Source of the DNA: Streptomyces sp. NRRL S-646
Lineage (GTDB): Bacteria > Actinomycetota > Actinomycetes > Streptomycetales > Streptomycetaceae
NCBI RefSeq assembly: GCF_000720765.1
Contig: NZ_JODC01000020.1
Coordinates: forward strand, 62,001-126,000
Direction: 5' to 3'
Length of the DNA: 64,000 nt
This document shows, one piece after another, positions 14,633 through 22,825 of the stretch (positions are counted from its first letter, which is position 1; the number at the start of each line of letters is the position of its first letter). Made by a program: the position numbers and the translations under genes. The notes under the pieces were generated by a model that made no database searches, was not told the DNA's origin, and worked only from the letters and a program-made list of their open reading frames with translations.

Positions 14633-17413
14633 TCACCGATGCGAGGTGTACTCCACCACCTGCTGGAAGGTGGGCCGGTTCTGCCAGCTGATGTTGTAGT
14701 GCTTGATGCCGCCGAGCGTCCGCTGGACGATCGAGTCGGCGCACCACTGGTCGCCCGCCGAGCACAGGGAGTCGCCGGGGTAGACGGTCGACGCGGACGT
14801 GCCGGCCGCCGTCTTCAGGGTGCTGATCAGGATGTCCCGGCAGGAGCTGAGGCTGCCGCCGCCGCAGTACTTCTCCGCCAGCGGCCCCTGCACCGACTCA
14901 CCGAGCACCGCCCGGATGTCCTTGTCGACGTAGCTCCACCAGCCGTACTGGAAGGAGCTGCCGGCGTGCGAGCCGGTCGGCCCGTGTGCGGCCGACGGGG
15001 ACTCGTCGATGGGCAGGTTGTTGCTGAAGGCGGTGTACAGGTCGCTGCCGAGGCCGGGTTGGAACTCGGCCTTGACCAGCAGCGGCCACCAGGCGTCCAG
15101 GATGCGGATCGCGTCGGCGTTGGCGTACGTCTTCGAACCCGCCGACGTCTCCGTGCGCTTGGCGCCCGCCGTCACCCAGGCCTGCAGCTTGCTCACCGCG
15201 GCCGCGGCCGTGGAGTCGGTCACCGTGCTGCTGTTGATGACCTTGAGCAGCTTCGGCAGCACGTCCTCGGCCCGCAGGTCCTCCAGTGCCGCGTCCGCCA
15301 TGGCCTGCACCAGCTTGGTACGGGTCACCCCGCCGGCTGCGACCAGCTTCTTCACCCGGTCCTCCAGCAGGTTGCCGCGGTGCACGGACCCGTCGCCCCA
15401 GGGCGCGGTCGTGTAGTCCTTGGCCTGCTTGTTGTTCCAGGAGATGTAGTAGTCCTGGTCGACGGAGTTCGGGTGCGCGGAGGCCGCGGTGTAGTCGGCG
15501 GTGTTGGTCGTCGGGTCCCAGTTCCTCCACTCGTACGCCGCCTGTCCCCACACCGGGAACTCGGCGTCGACGTCGCTCGCGCGCACCGGGTTGTTGCCGC
15601 TGTTGTAGTACGCGGTGTGCTGGGAGTCGGCGTAGAACCAGTTGAAGGTGTAGTTGATGTGCTGCGCCGCGCTCTGGAAGTCCTGCGGGCCCTTGACGTA
15701 GTCGGGGTCGTTCAGCATCTGGAAGCCGATGATCGAGTCGGCCTCGTGCATGTAGGACGAGCGCAGGGTGGTGTACGCGACCTTCTTGCCGCCGACGGTC
15801 GCGCGGTACTCCACCGGCCCGTACTTGGTCTTCCAGACTCTCATCGTGTACGAGCCCGCGGCCGTGCCGTCGGCGGTGGTCGGCTTCCAGGAGTTGGTCT
15901 GCTCGACCTTGTCCATGGCCGTGCAGGTGCCGTGGTACAGGTAGTGGTAGTCGTCCTGGCACAGCTCGACGGCGTAGGTGTCGATGATGTCCTGGCCGGA
16001 GGTGGTCGCGCTCCAGGAGTAGTCCTGGCCGCGGCCGAGTTCGACGTACATGCTCAGGCCCGCGAAGGAGGCGCCGCGGGCGCTGATTCCCGGGCCCTGG
16101 ATCTCCTGGAGCATGAGCAGCTGGGGCGCGAAGTAGCCGGTCTGCGGGCCGAAGACGGCGATCGGGTGGCCGCTGGCGGTGTACTTGCCGCTCACCACCA
16201 GGGCGTTGGACATGCCGCGTCTGGCCGAGCTGAGAGCGTTCGCGGTCGCCGTCTTGGCGGCGGCGGTGGCGCTCTGGCTCGCCCCGGTGCCGGTGGCGTC
16301 GTAGACCAGCGGCTCGGTCGTCACCGAGCCGGAGTCGGGCAGCGCCTCGCCTGCCGCGGTGTCCGGCTTGGAGGCGTACGGGAAGCTCTCGCCGTTGTGG
16401 ACGGTGAGGACGGCCTCGGGGTCGTTGCGCTCGCGGAAGGACTCCCAGACCTTGGTGCCCTCCGCCACGCCGTACTTGGACTGTGCGGCGATCAGCGAGA
16501 TCGCGTTGTTGACCTCGCCGCCACCGCCGGCGCCGAAGAGCGAGCCGATGACGGAGCCCAGCGCCACCAGGTCGGTGATCTTGAAGTGGTCGATGGTCCC
16601 GGCGTTGGTGATCGAGTCCTTGTGACCGGTCAGGACGTACTCGCCGGGGAAGTAACGGCCGCTGTCGGAGGCGTCGATGTAGGCGTTGATGCCGGCGAGG
16701 TAGGCGTTGGCGTCGGCGAGGGCCTGCTGGCCGCGGGCGCCGTTCTTGGCGACGGCGTTGTCGATCTGGGCCTGCAGATCGGCCTCGTTGTAGGGGGCGT
16801 TGCGGTAGAACTCCTGCTCAAGGCCCTGGTTGGAGGCCGCGCCGCCCGCGAACGACGTCAGCTGGCCGCGTCCCACGTGCCGGAAGACGTCCATGAGCCA
16901 CAGCCGGTCCTCAGCCGCGGCATACCCGGCGCCGAACTCCGTCCCGTATCTGGTGGTACCGGTGATGTGCGGGATGCCCGCCTTCTTGTCGCGGACGATC
17001 GTCACGTCGCTGCGGCCCGCGGGCTTCTCGGTGGAGGCGACTTGATCGGAAGAGACCCCGAACGACGCGTCGTTGAAGAACGTGTTGATCGTCGAGTCGG
17101 TGAGCGAGGAGTAGCCCTTGGCCAGGTTGGCGTACGGGCCGAGCTGGTCCTCCGCGTGGTCCGGCTGGGTGCCGAACGCCTGGTTGAGGAGGACCTGCGC
17201 GAGGGTCGCGTTGCCGTTCTCGCCGGGCGGCAGGATGTCGGAACACTGGCCGCCGCAGTAGTCGTTCGGGGCCGCGGCCGCGGCCGTCGCCTGGGTCAGC
17301 GGGGACAAAAGACCAGCAATCAGGACGCATATGGATGCGGTCTTCAGGAACCCGGCGAGTCTGCCGGGAGTTCTCAGTCTGTCTGGGGCGCTACGAGAGG
17401 TACGCCAGGGCAT
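14633..17413 (-). CDS. Secreted penicillin-acylase-family Ntn hydrolase
   Basis: 926-residue preproprotein of family S45 (penicillin G acylase, AHL and lipopeptide acylases). A signal peptide covers ~1-48 (ICVLIAGLLSPL...ATAAAAAP). The alpha subunit includes HITGTTRYGTEFGAGYAAAEDRL-type sequence near 149-171, a spacer follows, and Ser402 in GMSNALVVSGKYTASGHP is the predicted nucleophile freed by self-cleavage. Acyl donors cannot be predicted: penicillins, N-acyl homoserine lactones and acyl peptides are all possible. It stands alone, divergent from 17635 and convergent with 13280. An inverted repeat (GCCGAAT 17539-17545 / ATTCGGC 17563-17569) lies in the upstream gap. Confidence 0.93.
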   Translation of the reverse strand: MPWRTSRSAPDRLRTPGRLAGFLKTASICVLIAGLLSPLTQATAAAAAPNDYCGGQCSDILPPGENGNATLAQVLLNQAFGTQPDHAEDQLGPYANLAKGYSSLTDSTINTFFNDASFGVSSDQVASTEKPAGRSDVTIVRDKKAGIPHITGTTRYGTEFGAGYAAAEDRLWLMDVFRHVGRGQLTSFAGGAASNQGLEQEFYRNAPYNEADLQAQIDNAVAKNGARGQQALADANAYLAGINAYIDASDSGRYFPGEYVLTGHKDSITNAGTIDHFKITDLVALGSVIGSLFGAGGGGEVNNAISLIAAQSKYGVAEGTKVWESFRERNDPEAVLTVHNGESFPYASKPDTAAGEALPDSGSVTTEPLVYDATGTGASQSATAAAKTATANALSSARRGMSNALVVSGKYTASGHPIAVFGPQTGYFAPQLLMLQEIQGPGISARGASFAGLSMYVELGRGQDYSWSATTSGQDIIDTYAVELCQDDYHYLYHGTCTAMDKVEQTNSWKPTTADGTAAGSYTMRVWKTKYGPVEYRATVGGKKVAYTTLRSSYMHEADSIIGFQMLNDPDYVKGPQDFQSAAQHINYTFNWFYADSQHTAYYNSGNNPVRASDVDAEFPVWGQAAYEWRNWDPTTNTADYTAASAHPNSVDQDYYISWNNKQAKDYTTAPWGDGSVHRGNLLEDRVKKLVAAGGVTRTKLVQAMADAALEDLRAEDVLPKLLKVINSSTVTDSTAAAAVSKLQAWVTAGAKRTETSAGSKTYANADAIRILDAWWPLLVKAEFQPGLGSDLYTAFSNNLPIDESPSAAHGPTGSHAGSSFQYGWWSYVDKDIRAVLGESVQGPLAEKYCGGGSLSSCRDILISTLKTAAGTSASTVYPGDSLCSAGDQWCADSIVQRTLGGIKHYNISWQNRPTFQQVVEYTSHR

Positions 17414-17634
17414 GGCAGCTCCTACCGACGGGGGTGAGCCGGGACGTTACCGCCGGTATCCCCGGGAGTGAAGATGAACATGCGTCAAGTTTTGGAGTGG
17501 GCGGGACGGCTTATGGAGGTCATCGGAAATCGGATGGAGCCGAATCGCTTGTCGATACGTCTATTCGGCGACGTCCGTACGACGACGCCGAAGTGACCGA
17601 AGTACAGGTGCAGGTGTGACGGAGGTGCAGGGCG

Positions 17635-18237
17635 ATGGCCGGTTTCCGGAGTCTGGCGAGACAGGTCCGCGACCCGCGGTGCGATCTGGCACTGCGGCGC
17701 TACTCACTGCGCAAGTGCCTTGAGAGGTTTGCTCCTTACGGGCACAGGGCGACCTGGGACCATTTGTGCTCCCGGGCAGGGTTCGGTCCCGAGGACCGCT
17801 CTCCCGACCCGGCGCGGCTCGTGGCCGCACTGGAGGAGCTGGAGGAAGCGCGCTCGGTCTGGCTGGCCTACGAGGTCGGGTTCGCCGAGCGGCGCAAGAA
17901 GGAGAAGCACGACGGGCTGCGCCGGCCGGGCACGGTGGACGACTGGCACCGGCTGACCTGGGGCGGTTTCGGTGTCGCCTGGTGCGACGACCCGCGGGTG
18001 CACCCCCGCGAACCGCTGGCGGAGGTGCTGCGCCGGCTGATCTCCGGCCTGGAGCGCGAGCCGGGCACCGGTTGCCCGGTGTGCGGCGCGGAGCGCCTGA
18101 TCTGGAAGTACGACCTGGACCACGAACCCTCTACGGGTCCGGTCTGCACTCACTGCGGAATTCTCGTGCCACGGCCCGTGCTCAGCCCCGAGGCCCTGGC
18201 GGACGCAAGGCGCGGAAGGCTGCTGGTGTCGGCCTAG
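17635..18237 (+). CDS. Conserved protein with C-terminal zinc-ribbon-like motif
   Basis: 200-residue soluble protein I do not recognise. The N-terminal ~140 residues are rich in Arg/Glu/Trp helices (RDPRCDLALRRYSLRKCLERF). The C-terminus has CPVCG (about 152-156) and CTHCG (about 179-183), a two-CxxC arrangement that would bind one zinc. ATG 17635 follows GGAGG with 9 bases spacing. A GC-rich hairpin follows. It could be a nucleic-acid-binding or structural zinc protein; nothing in the neighbourhood decides. Confidence 0.72.
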   Translation: MAGFRSLARQVRDPRCDLALRRYSLRKCLERFAPYGHRATWDHLCSRAGFGPEDRSPDPARLVAALEELEEARSVWLAYEVGFAERRKKEKHDGLRRPGTVDDWHRLTWGGFGVAWCDDPRVHPREPLAEVLRRLISGLEREPGTGCPVCGAERLIWKYDLDHEPSTGPVCTHCGILVPRPVLSPEALADARRGRLLVSA

Positions 18238-18243
18238 TACGGC

Positions 18244-18271
18244 GGGGGTGCGCCGGGGATGCCGCACCCCC
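18244..18271 (+). terminator. Probable terminator
   Basis: GGGGGTGCG / CGCACCCCC, 9-bp stem, 10-base loop, 6 bases after the zinc-ribbon-protein stop. Confidence 0.65.
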
Positions 18272-18297
18272 TGTTCCAACGACCTTGTCCATCCGTG

Positions 18298-18334
18298 TCA
18301 AAGAGCTGGCCCACTGTTTCAAAGAGCTGGCCCA
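18298..18334 (+). repeat. Tandem 16-bp direct repeat, 21-bp period, before the BKACE gene
   Basis: TCAAAGAGCTGGCCCA occurs at 18298-18313 and 18319-18334, 53 bp before the BKACE start. A 21-bp period puts both copies on one face of the helix, as in tandem activator or repressor sites. It may also be a replication slippage product. Confidence 0.7.
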
Positions 18335-18386
18335 TGGGCTGTCTGCCGGTGGGGCCGTTGTCAGTGGGGGCTGGCAGGCTTGAGGC

Positions 18387-19124
18387 ATGGTGCAGGTGTG
18401 TCTCAACGGGGTGCGGGGGTCCGCCGACGGTGCGATGGTGCCGCTGACTCCGGAAGCGATGGCCGAGTCCGCGGCCGAAGCCGTCGCGGCCGGGGCCACG
18501 GACATCCACGTCCACCCCAAGACACCATGCGGCCACGACTCGTTGTCGCCCCGCGTGATCGGCCCGGTGCTCGAGGCGATACGGGCGCGGGTGTCGGTCC
18601 CGGTCGGTGTGACCACGGGCGCCTGGGCGGAACCGGATCCGGCGGCACGGCTGGAGCGCGTCCGGAGCTGGGCCGGTCTGTCCTCCAGACCCGACCACGC
18701 CTCGGTCAACTGGCATGAGCAGGGCGCCGAGGAGATCGCCGCCGCGCTGCTCGACCTGGGCGTGGGCGTCGAGGCCGGTATCTGGTCCGGGACGGACGGG
18801 GCGGCACGGTTCGCGGCCTCACCGCTCGGCCCGAGAGTGCTCCGCGTGCTCGCCGAGGTGACGGACACCTCGGCGGACACGGCGCAGGAGACCGCGCGTG
18901 CGCTGCTGACCGACCTGCGCCCGGCGCCCGGCCGCCCCGTGCTGCTGCACGGCGAGGACGGCGGCGCATGGCCGGTGCTGCGGCTGGCGGGCCGGGTCGG
19001 GCTCGCGACCCGGACGGGCCTGGAGGACACCCTGTTCCTGCCGGACGGGGAACGGGCCTTGTCCAACGCTCAGTTGGTCGCCGAAGCACTGGCCCAGTAC
19101 GGGTGCGCCCAGCGCTCGTCGTAG
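18387..19124 (+). CDS. Beta-keto acid cleavage enzyme (BKACE, DUF849)
   Basis: 245-residue TIM-barrel enzyme of the BKACE/DUF849 family, which condenses a beta-keto acid with acetyl-CoA and splits it into acetoacetate and an acyl-CoA. Zn ligands are visible in the DIHVHPKT segment (about 39-46); VPVGVTTGAW and GVEAGIWSGTD follow in family order. It is shorter than many members (about 270-300). ATG 18387 has no strong SD (CTTGAGGC). Its last 55 bases overlap the 3' end of the opposite-strand gene at 19070. The substrate is unknown. Confidence 0.85.
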   Translation: MVQVCLNGVRGSADGAMVPLTPEAMAESAAEAVAAGATDIHVHPKTPCGHDSLSPRVIGPVLEAIRARVSVPVGVTTGAWAEPDPAARLERVRSWAGLSSRPDHASVNWHEQGAEEIAAALLDLGVGVEAGIWSGTDGAARFAASPLGPRVLRVLAEVTDTSADTAQETARALLTDLRPAPGRPVLLHGEDGGAWPVLRLAGRVGLATRTGLEDTLFLPDGERALSNAQLVAEALAQYGCAQRSS

Positions 19125-19804
19125 GGCAGCGCGAGAAGCTCGGCACGGATCGCCAGGTCGGGCTCGCCCTGGGCACGCAGGCGGGCGGCACCGGGGCCGG
19201 CCAGCCAGCTGCGCAGGTCCGCGAGGCCGGCGTCCTCGCTGCCGTCGTACCACCAGGAGAACGGGGAGGAGTCGGACAGCAGGTCGTAGAGCCAGACGTC
19301 GGTGCAGTGGGCGAGGTGCGCGTCGGCGACCGGGCCCGGCCCCCAACAGTCCAGGAACGGGACCACGTTTTTGGCGATGGTGACGCAGGTGTCGAAGATG
19401 TCGTCGATGCCGTAGTGCGGTTCGGGCTTGGTGAGGGCGTCCTGCCACCAGGCGTTCAGGAACGCCTCGATCGCGGCAGCCTGCTCGGCGGGCCAGGAGC
19501 GCCAGTCCACCCGGCTCAGCCCGTGGGCCAGGTAACCGATCGCGCCCAGGGTCCCGTCGGCCATGGCCCGTGCGGCCTGCGGCAGCAGGCGTCGCATGGC
19601 GGCCGTGTGGTCGTCGAAGTGGTCGGGCACCTCGAAGAGGTAGTACTGCACCACGTCCACGGGTATCGGCACATGCGGCGTGCGCAGATACGCGGTCTCC
19701 TCGGGGGCATGACAGTAACCGCAACCGGTCTCGTCGAAGCTGGCGAAACCGTCGAAGACCGTGTCGATGTCCGCCAGGGCGGCGTCAAGGGCAGCTGAAG
19801 GCAT
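19070..19804 (-). CDS. Conserved hypothetical protein
   Basis: 244 residues, soluble, rich in Asp/Trp/Tyr, not assigned to any family I know. Visible are CGYCH at about 28-32, an acidic N-terminus and a Trp-rich middle (VDWRSWPAEQ, FLNAWWQDAL). Codon usage is native. It converges on and overlaps the BKACE gene by 55 bases. It is divergent from the RNA ligase gene, sharing a 158-base gap that contains the palindrome CGGCATGCCG (19834-19843). Confidence 0.7.
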   Translation of the reverse strand: MPSAALDAALADIDTVFDGFASFDETGCGYCHAPEETAYLRTPHVPIPVDVVQYYLFEVPDHFDDHTAAMRRLLPQAARAMADGTLGAIGYLAHGLSRVDWRSWPAEQAAAIEAFLNAWWQDALTKPEPHYGIDDIFDTCVTIAKNVVPFLDCWGPGPVADAHLAHCTDVWLYDLLSDSSPFSWWYDGSEDAGLADLRSWLAGPGAARLRAQGEPDLAIRAELLALPYDERWAHPYWASASATN

Positions 19805-19962
19805 GGGAGTTGATCCCGTCAGGACTCCGTGCGCGGCATGCCGTGCCAGCCGAAGATCGCGACGTTACCAGCCGCTAATCCGCTCGCTCCACCCCTTTCC
19901 CGTCCGGACAGTTGGGAGGCGATGAAACCGAACCGAGCGACCCCGGAAGCCTAGGAGTCCCC

Positions 19963-21030
19963 ATGTCGACGCTGCGCGTCACCGCCGAAGTGCTGACCGT
20001 CCACGAGCATCCGAACGCCGATGCGCTCGAACTGGCCCAGGTGGGCCTGTACCGGGCCGTCGTCGCCAAGGGCGCGTACCGCACCGGCGACGCCGCCGTG
20101 TACATCCCCGAGCAGTCCGTGCTGCCCACCGGGCTGATCGAGGAGCTGGGGCTGACCGGGCGGCTGGCGGGGAGCAACTCGGACCGTGTCAAGGCGGTGC
20201 GGCTGCGCGGTGAGCTGTCGCAGGGCATCGTGTGCCGGCCGAAGGCCCTGGCGGACGTCGACCTCGCGCGGGCCGCGCTGGACGGGACGGACTTCGCGGA
20301 GCAGCTCGGCATCACCAAGTGGGTGCCGCCGATCCCGCCCACGATGGACGGCGAGGTCGAGTCCGCGCCCGAACTGCTGCCCTGGGTGGACATCGAGAAC
20401 ATCCAGCGGTTTCCGGACATCTTCACACCGGGCGAGGCTGTGGTCCTGACCGAGAAGCTGCACGGCTCGGCCTGCCTGTTGACCTATCTCGCCGAAGAGG
20501 ACCGCGTGCACGTCTCCTCCAAGGGCTTCGGCGCCAAGTCCCTGGCCCTGAAGGAGGATCCGCGCAATCTGTACTGGCGGGCGATGCACGGCCACGGCGT
20601 CGCCGAGGTCGCCGCCCGGCTCGCCGAGCGCCTGGGGGCACGCCGGGTCGGGATCTTCGGCGAGGTGTACGGCGCGGGGGTCCAGGACCTGACGTACGGC
20701 GCGGACGGGCGGCGCGAGAGCCTGGGGTACGCCGTGTTCGACGTCTCCGCGGAGATCGACGGCACTGTGCGGTGGCTTGATGCGGCCGAACTGCTGGGCG
20801 GGGAGCTGCCGTTGGTGCCGCGGCTCTTCGAGGGGGCGTACGACATCGATCGTGTGCTGGAGGTTGCGAGCGGGCGGGAGACCGTGTCGGGGCGGGGGCT
20901 GCATCTGCGGGAGGGGGTCGTGATCCGACCTGCCGTCGAGCGGTACAGCCCCGTGACCGGGGGCCGGGCGATCGCGAAAGCGGTGAGTGCGGCCTATCTG
21001 ACGCGGAAGGGCGGCACGGAGTACGAGTGA
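19963..21030 (+). CDS. ATP-dependent RNA ligase, Rnl5 / DRB0094 family
   Basis: 355 residues matching the Deinococcus RNA ligase (DraRnl, Rnl5) layout: an N-terminal OB-like domain (~1-120) joined to a C-terminal nucleotidyltransferase domain. Motif I is EKLHGS with the predicted AMP-accepting lysine at 165, motif III is GEVYG (233-237), motif IV is EGVVIRP (317-323), and a motif V-like AIAKAVS holds Lys339. Rnl5 enzymes seal nicks whose 3'-OH strand is RNA, so an RNA-repair role is expected. ATG 19963 follows AGGAG. No Hen1, kinase/phosphatase or RtcB partner is adjacent, so this is a stand-alone repair ligase. Confidence 0.9.
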   Translation: MSTLRVTAEVLTVHEHPNADALELAQVGLYRAVVAKGAYRTGDAAVYIPEQSVLPTGLIEELGLTGRLAGSNSDRVKAVRLRGELSQGIVCRPKALADVDLARAALDGTDFAEQLGITKWVPPIPPTMDGEVESAPELLPWVDIENIQRFPDIFTPGEAVVLTEKLHGSACLLTYLAEEDRVHVSSKGFGAKSLALKEDPRNLYWRAMHGHGVAEVAARLAERLGARRVGIFGEVYGAGVQDLTYGADGRRESLGYAVFDVSAEIDGTVRWLDAAELLGGELPLVPRLFEGAYDIDRVLEVASGRETVSGRGLHLREGVVIRPAVERYSPVTGGRAIAKAVSAAYLTRKGGTEYE

Positions 21031-21060
21031 ACGAGGGTGGCGTATGACCGGTGCCGGTGC

Positions 21061-21086
21061 GGGCGGGCGGGCGGGCGGGCGGGCGG
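21061..21086 (+). other. G-quadruplex-prone (GGGC)n tract
   Basis: Six consecutive GGG runs separated by single C residues (21061-21083) follow the RNA ligase stop by 30 bases. With one-base loops this should fold a very stable quadruplex in RNA or single-stranded DNA. It lies at the 3' end of the ligase transcript. Confidence 0.8.
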
Positions 21087-21158
21087 CGGTGTCACTTGCC
21101 ACGCCGGCGGGGTACCGCTTTCTTTGGGCCGGGAGCCACCCCAACGACCCGCGACTGC

Positions 21159-21768
21159 CCACAGGCTACGCGGGCCTCGCCGCCCGCAGGCTGCCCGGGT
21201 CTCGCCGCCCGCAGGCTGCCCGGGTCTCGCCAGCCGCAGGCTGCCCCGGCCTCGGCAGCCGCAGGCCACGCGGGCCTCACTGGCCGCGGGTAAGCGGGCC
21301 TCCCCACCCACAGGCTGCCGGGTCTCGCCGCCCGCACGCTGCCCCAGCCTCACCGGCCGCAAGCCACGCGGGCCTCACTGGCCGCGGGTAGGCGGGCCTC
21401 GGCGCTCGCAGCCTGCCGGGTCTCGCCGCCCGCAGGCTGCCCCAGCCTCGGTGCCCGTAGGCTGCGCGGGGCTCACTGGCCGCGGGTAGGCGGGCCTCAC
21501 CGGCCGCACGCTGCCCCAGCCTCGGCGCCCGCAGGCTGCCTGGGTCTCGCCGGCAGCACGCTACGCAGGCCTGACCGACGACTGCGGTGGCACTGCCGGA
21601 CGCGACACTGCTGCCCTGGAAGCAGAGCTGGGGCCGGTCGAACAGACCGCCGCCCGCCCCGCCCGCCGCGTCGGCGGCATCCTTCGCCACGGGAGCCGAC
21701 TCGCCCGGCCGCAGGCTGCCCCGGCCTCAGCGGCCGTAGGCCACGCGGGCCTCACCGGCCGTAGGCCG
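21159..21768. repeat. GC-rich tandem array of 24-25-bp units with 98-bp higher-order period
   Basis: From 21159 to about 21578 roughly 16 degenerate units follow a CCGCAGGCTGCCCGGGTCTCGC pattern. A variant marker CCGCGGG begins at 21284, 21382 and 21480, exactly 98 bp apart, so four units (25+24+24+25) form a higher-order repeat. An unrelated ~120-base stretch follows, then about three more units (21700-21768) up to the soxR stop codon. All frames are low complexity and I see no gene. This accounts for the gene-free stretch 21031-21768 together with the G-rich tract. Confidence 0.85.
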
Positions 21769-22239
21769 CTACGCGCGCTTTCGTCGTCGTTCTACCATCA
21801 GGCGCGAACCCGTCTGCCGTTCGCCGAACATGTCGTCCGGGTTGGACAGGACGCAGCCGTCGAGCGACAGGCAGCCGCAGCCGATGCAGTCCGTCAGGTG
21901 GTCGCGGAGGCGGTTGAGCTGGCTGATGCGCTGGTCGAGTTCGGAGCGCCAGGCCTCGGAGAGACGGGCCCAGTCCTCCCGGGTGGGGGTGCGTTCCTCG
22001 GGGAGCTCGGCGAGCGCCTCGCGGATGGTGGCCAGGGGGATGCCGACGCGCTGTGCGGCGCGCACGAAGGCGACCCGGCGCAGCGTGTCGCGGTGGTAAC
22101 GGCGTTGGTTGCCCGCGGTCCGCCGACTGCTGATCAGACCCTTGGACTCGTAGAAGTGCAGGGCGGAGACGGCGGCGCCGCTGCGCGCGGCAAGCTGGCC
22201 GACCGTGAGCTCGTGGATCTTCTCTGGAATCTGGGGCAT
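21769..22239 (-). CDS. soxR: Redox-sensing activator SoxR
   Basis: 156-residue MerR-family regulator. The winged HTH is at ~10-50 ([25 protein letters not shown]), a dimerisation helix follows, and the [2Fe-2S] ligand cluster [12 protein letters not shown] places Cys118, 121, 123 and 129 in the SoxR pattern. In Streptomyces SoxR answers redox-active antibiotics and quinones rather than superoxide in general (family knowledge). ATG 22239 ([12 protein letters not shown]) was chosen; upstream in-frame starts lack conservation. It is divergent from maoC with 108 bases between. No SoxR box was recognised in the window. Confidence 0.95.
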   Translation of the reverse strand: MPQIPEKIHELTVGQLAARSGAAVSALHFYESKGLISSRRTAGNQRRYHRDTLRRVAFVRAAQRVGIPLATIREALAELPEERTPTREDWARLSEAWRSELDQRISQLNRLRDHLTDCIGCGCLSLDGCVLSNPDDMFGERQTGSRLMVERRRKRA

Positions 22240-22304
22240 CCCTCGAACCCTACCCATCCGTACCCGGCCGTTGTCCGTTGACATTGGTTTCGCGGGCGAC
22301 CATG

Positions 22305-22320
22305 CTAAGCAGTTGCTTAG
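22305..22320 (+). promoter_or_regulatory. TetR-type operator before maoC
   Basis: Perfect palindrome CTAAGC-AGTT-GCTTAG, 28 bp before the maoC start. A related CTAAGC-N4-GCTCAC lies before the tetR gene downstream (23498-23513). Confidence 0.7.
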
Positions 22321-22347
22321 ACATTGCGAGGCATGGGAGGCCGGGAC

Positions 22348-22809
22348 ATGGCAGAGCCGAAAATCTTCACGTCGGTCGACGAGCTCAAGGCGGCCGTTGG
22401 CGAGCAGCTGGGGTACACCGACTGGCTGGATATCGACCAGAAGCGGATCGATCTCTTCGCGGAGGCCACCGGCGACCACCAGTGGATCCACGTCGATCCG
22501 GAGAAGGCCGCGGCGGGCCCCTTCGGGACGACGATCGCGCACGGCTATCTCACCCTGTCGCTGCTGCCGCTCTTCGGCCCTCAGCTGATGAGCGTCGAGG
22601 GCGTGAAGATGGGCGTCAACTACGGCACCAACAAGGTCCGTTTCCCCGCCCCCGTCCCGGTCGGCTCGCGCCTTCGCGCCACCGGGAAGATCAGCAGCGT
22701 CGAGGACGTCCCGGGCGGCGTCCAGCTGGCCGTCGCCTACACCGTGGAGCGCGAGGGCGGGGACAAGCCGGTCTGCGTGGCCGAGTCGGTGGCCCGCTTC
22801 TACGTCTGA
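22348..22809 (+). CDS. MaoC-like enoyl-CoA hydratase
   Basis: 153-residue single hot-dog-fold protein of the MaoC/(R)-hydratase family. The hydratase-2 motif [15 protein letters not shown] (about 39-53) supplies the catalytic Asp and His, followed by [14 protein letters not shown] and the strand [18 protein letters not shown]. It hydrates enoyl-CoA to (R)-3-hydroxyacyl-CoA or acts on a related thioester. SD GGGAGG precedes ATG 22348; the longer frame from 22324 lacks support. The palindrome CTAAGC-N4-GCTTAG in its promoter points to control by the convergent tetR. Confidence 0.92.
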   Translation: MAEPKIFTSVDELKAAVGEQLGYTDWLDIDQKRIDLFAEATGDHQWIHVDPEKAAAGPFGTTIAHGYLTLSLLPLFGPQLMSVEGVKMGVNYGTNKVRFPAPVPVGSRLRATGKISSVEDVPGGVQLAVAYTVEREGGDKPVCVAESVARFYV

Positions 22810-22825
22810 GCAGTGGCCCGGCGGG

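Noticed and set aside
21159..21768. CRISPR array or repeat protein gene
   Set aside because: Units are contiguous 24-25-bp degenerate repeats with no unique spacers, no cas genes are present, and open frames through it give different low-complexity peptides in every frame.
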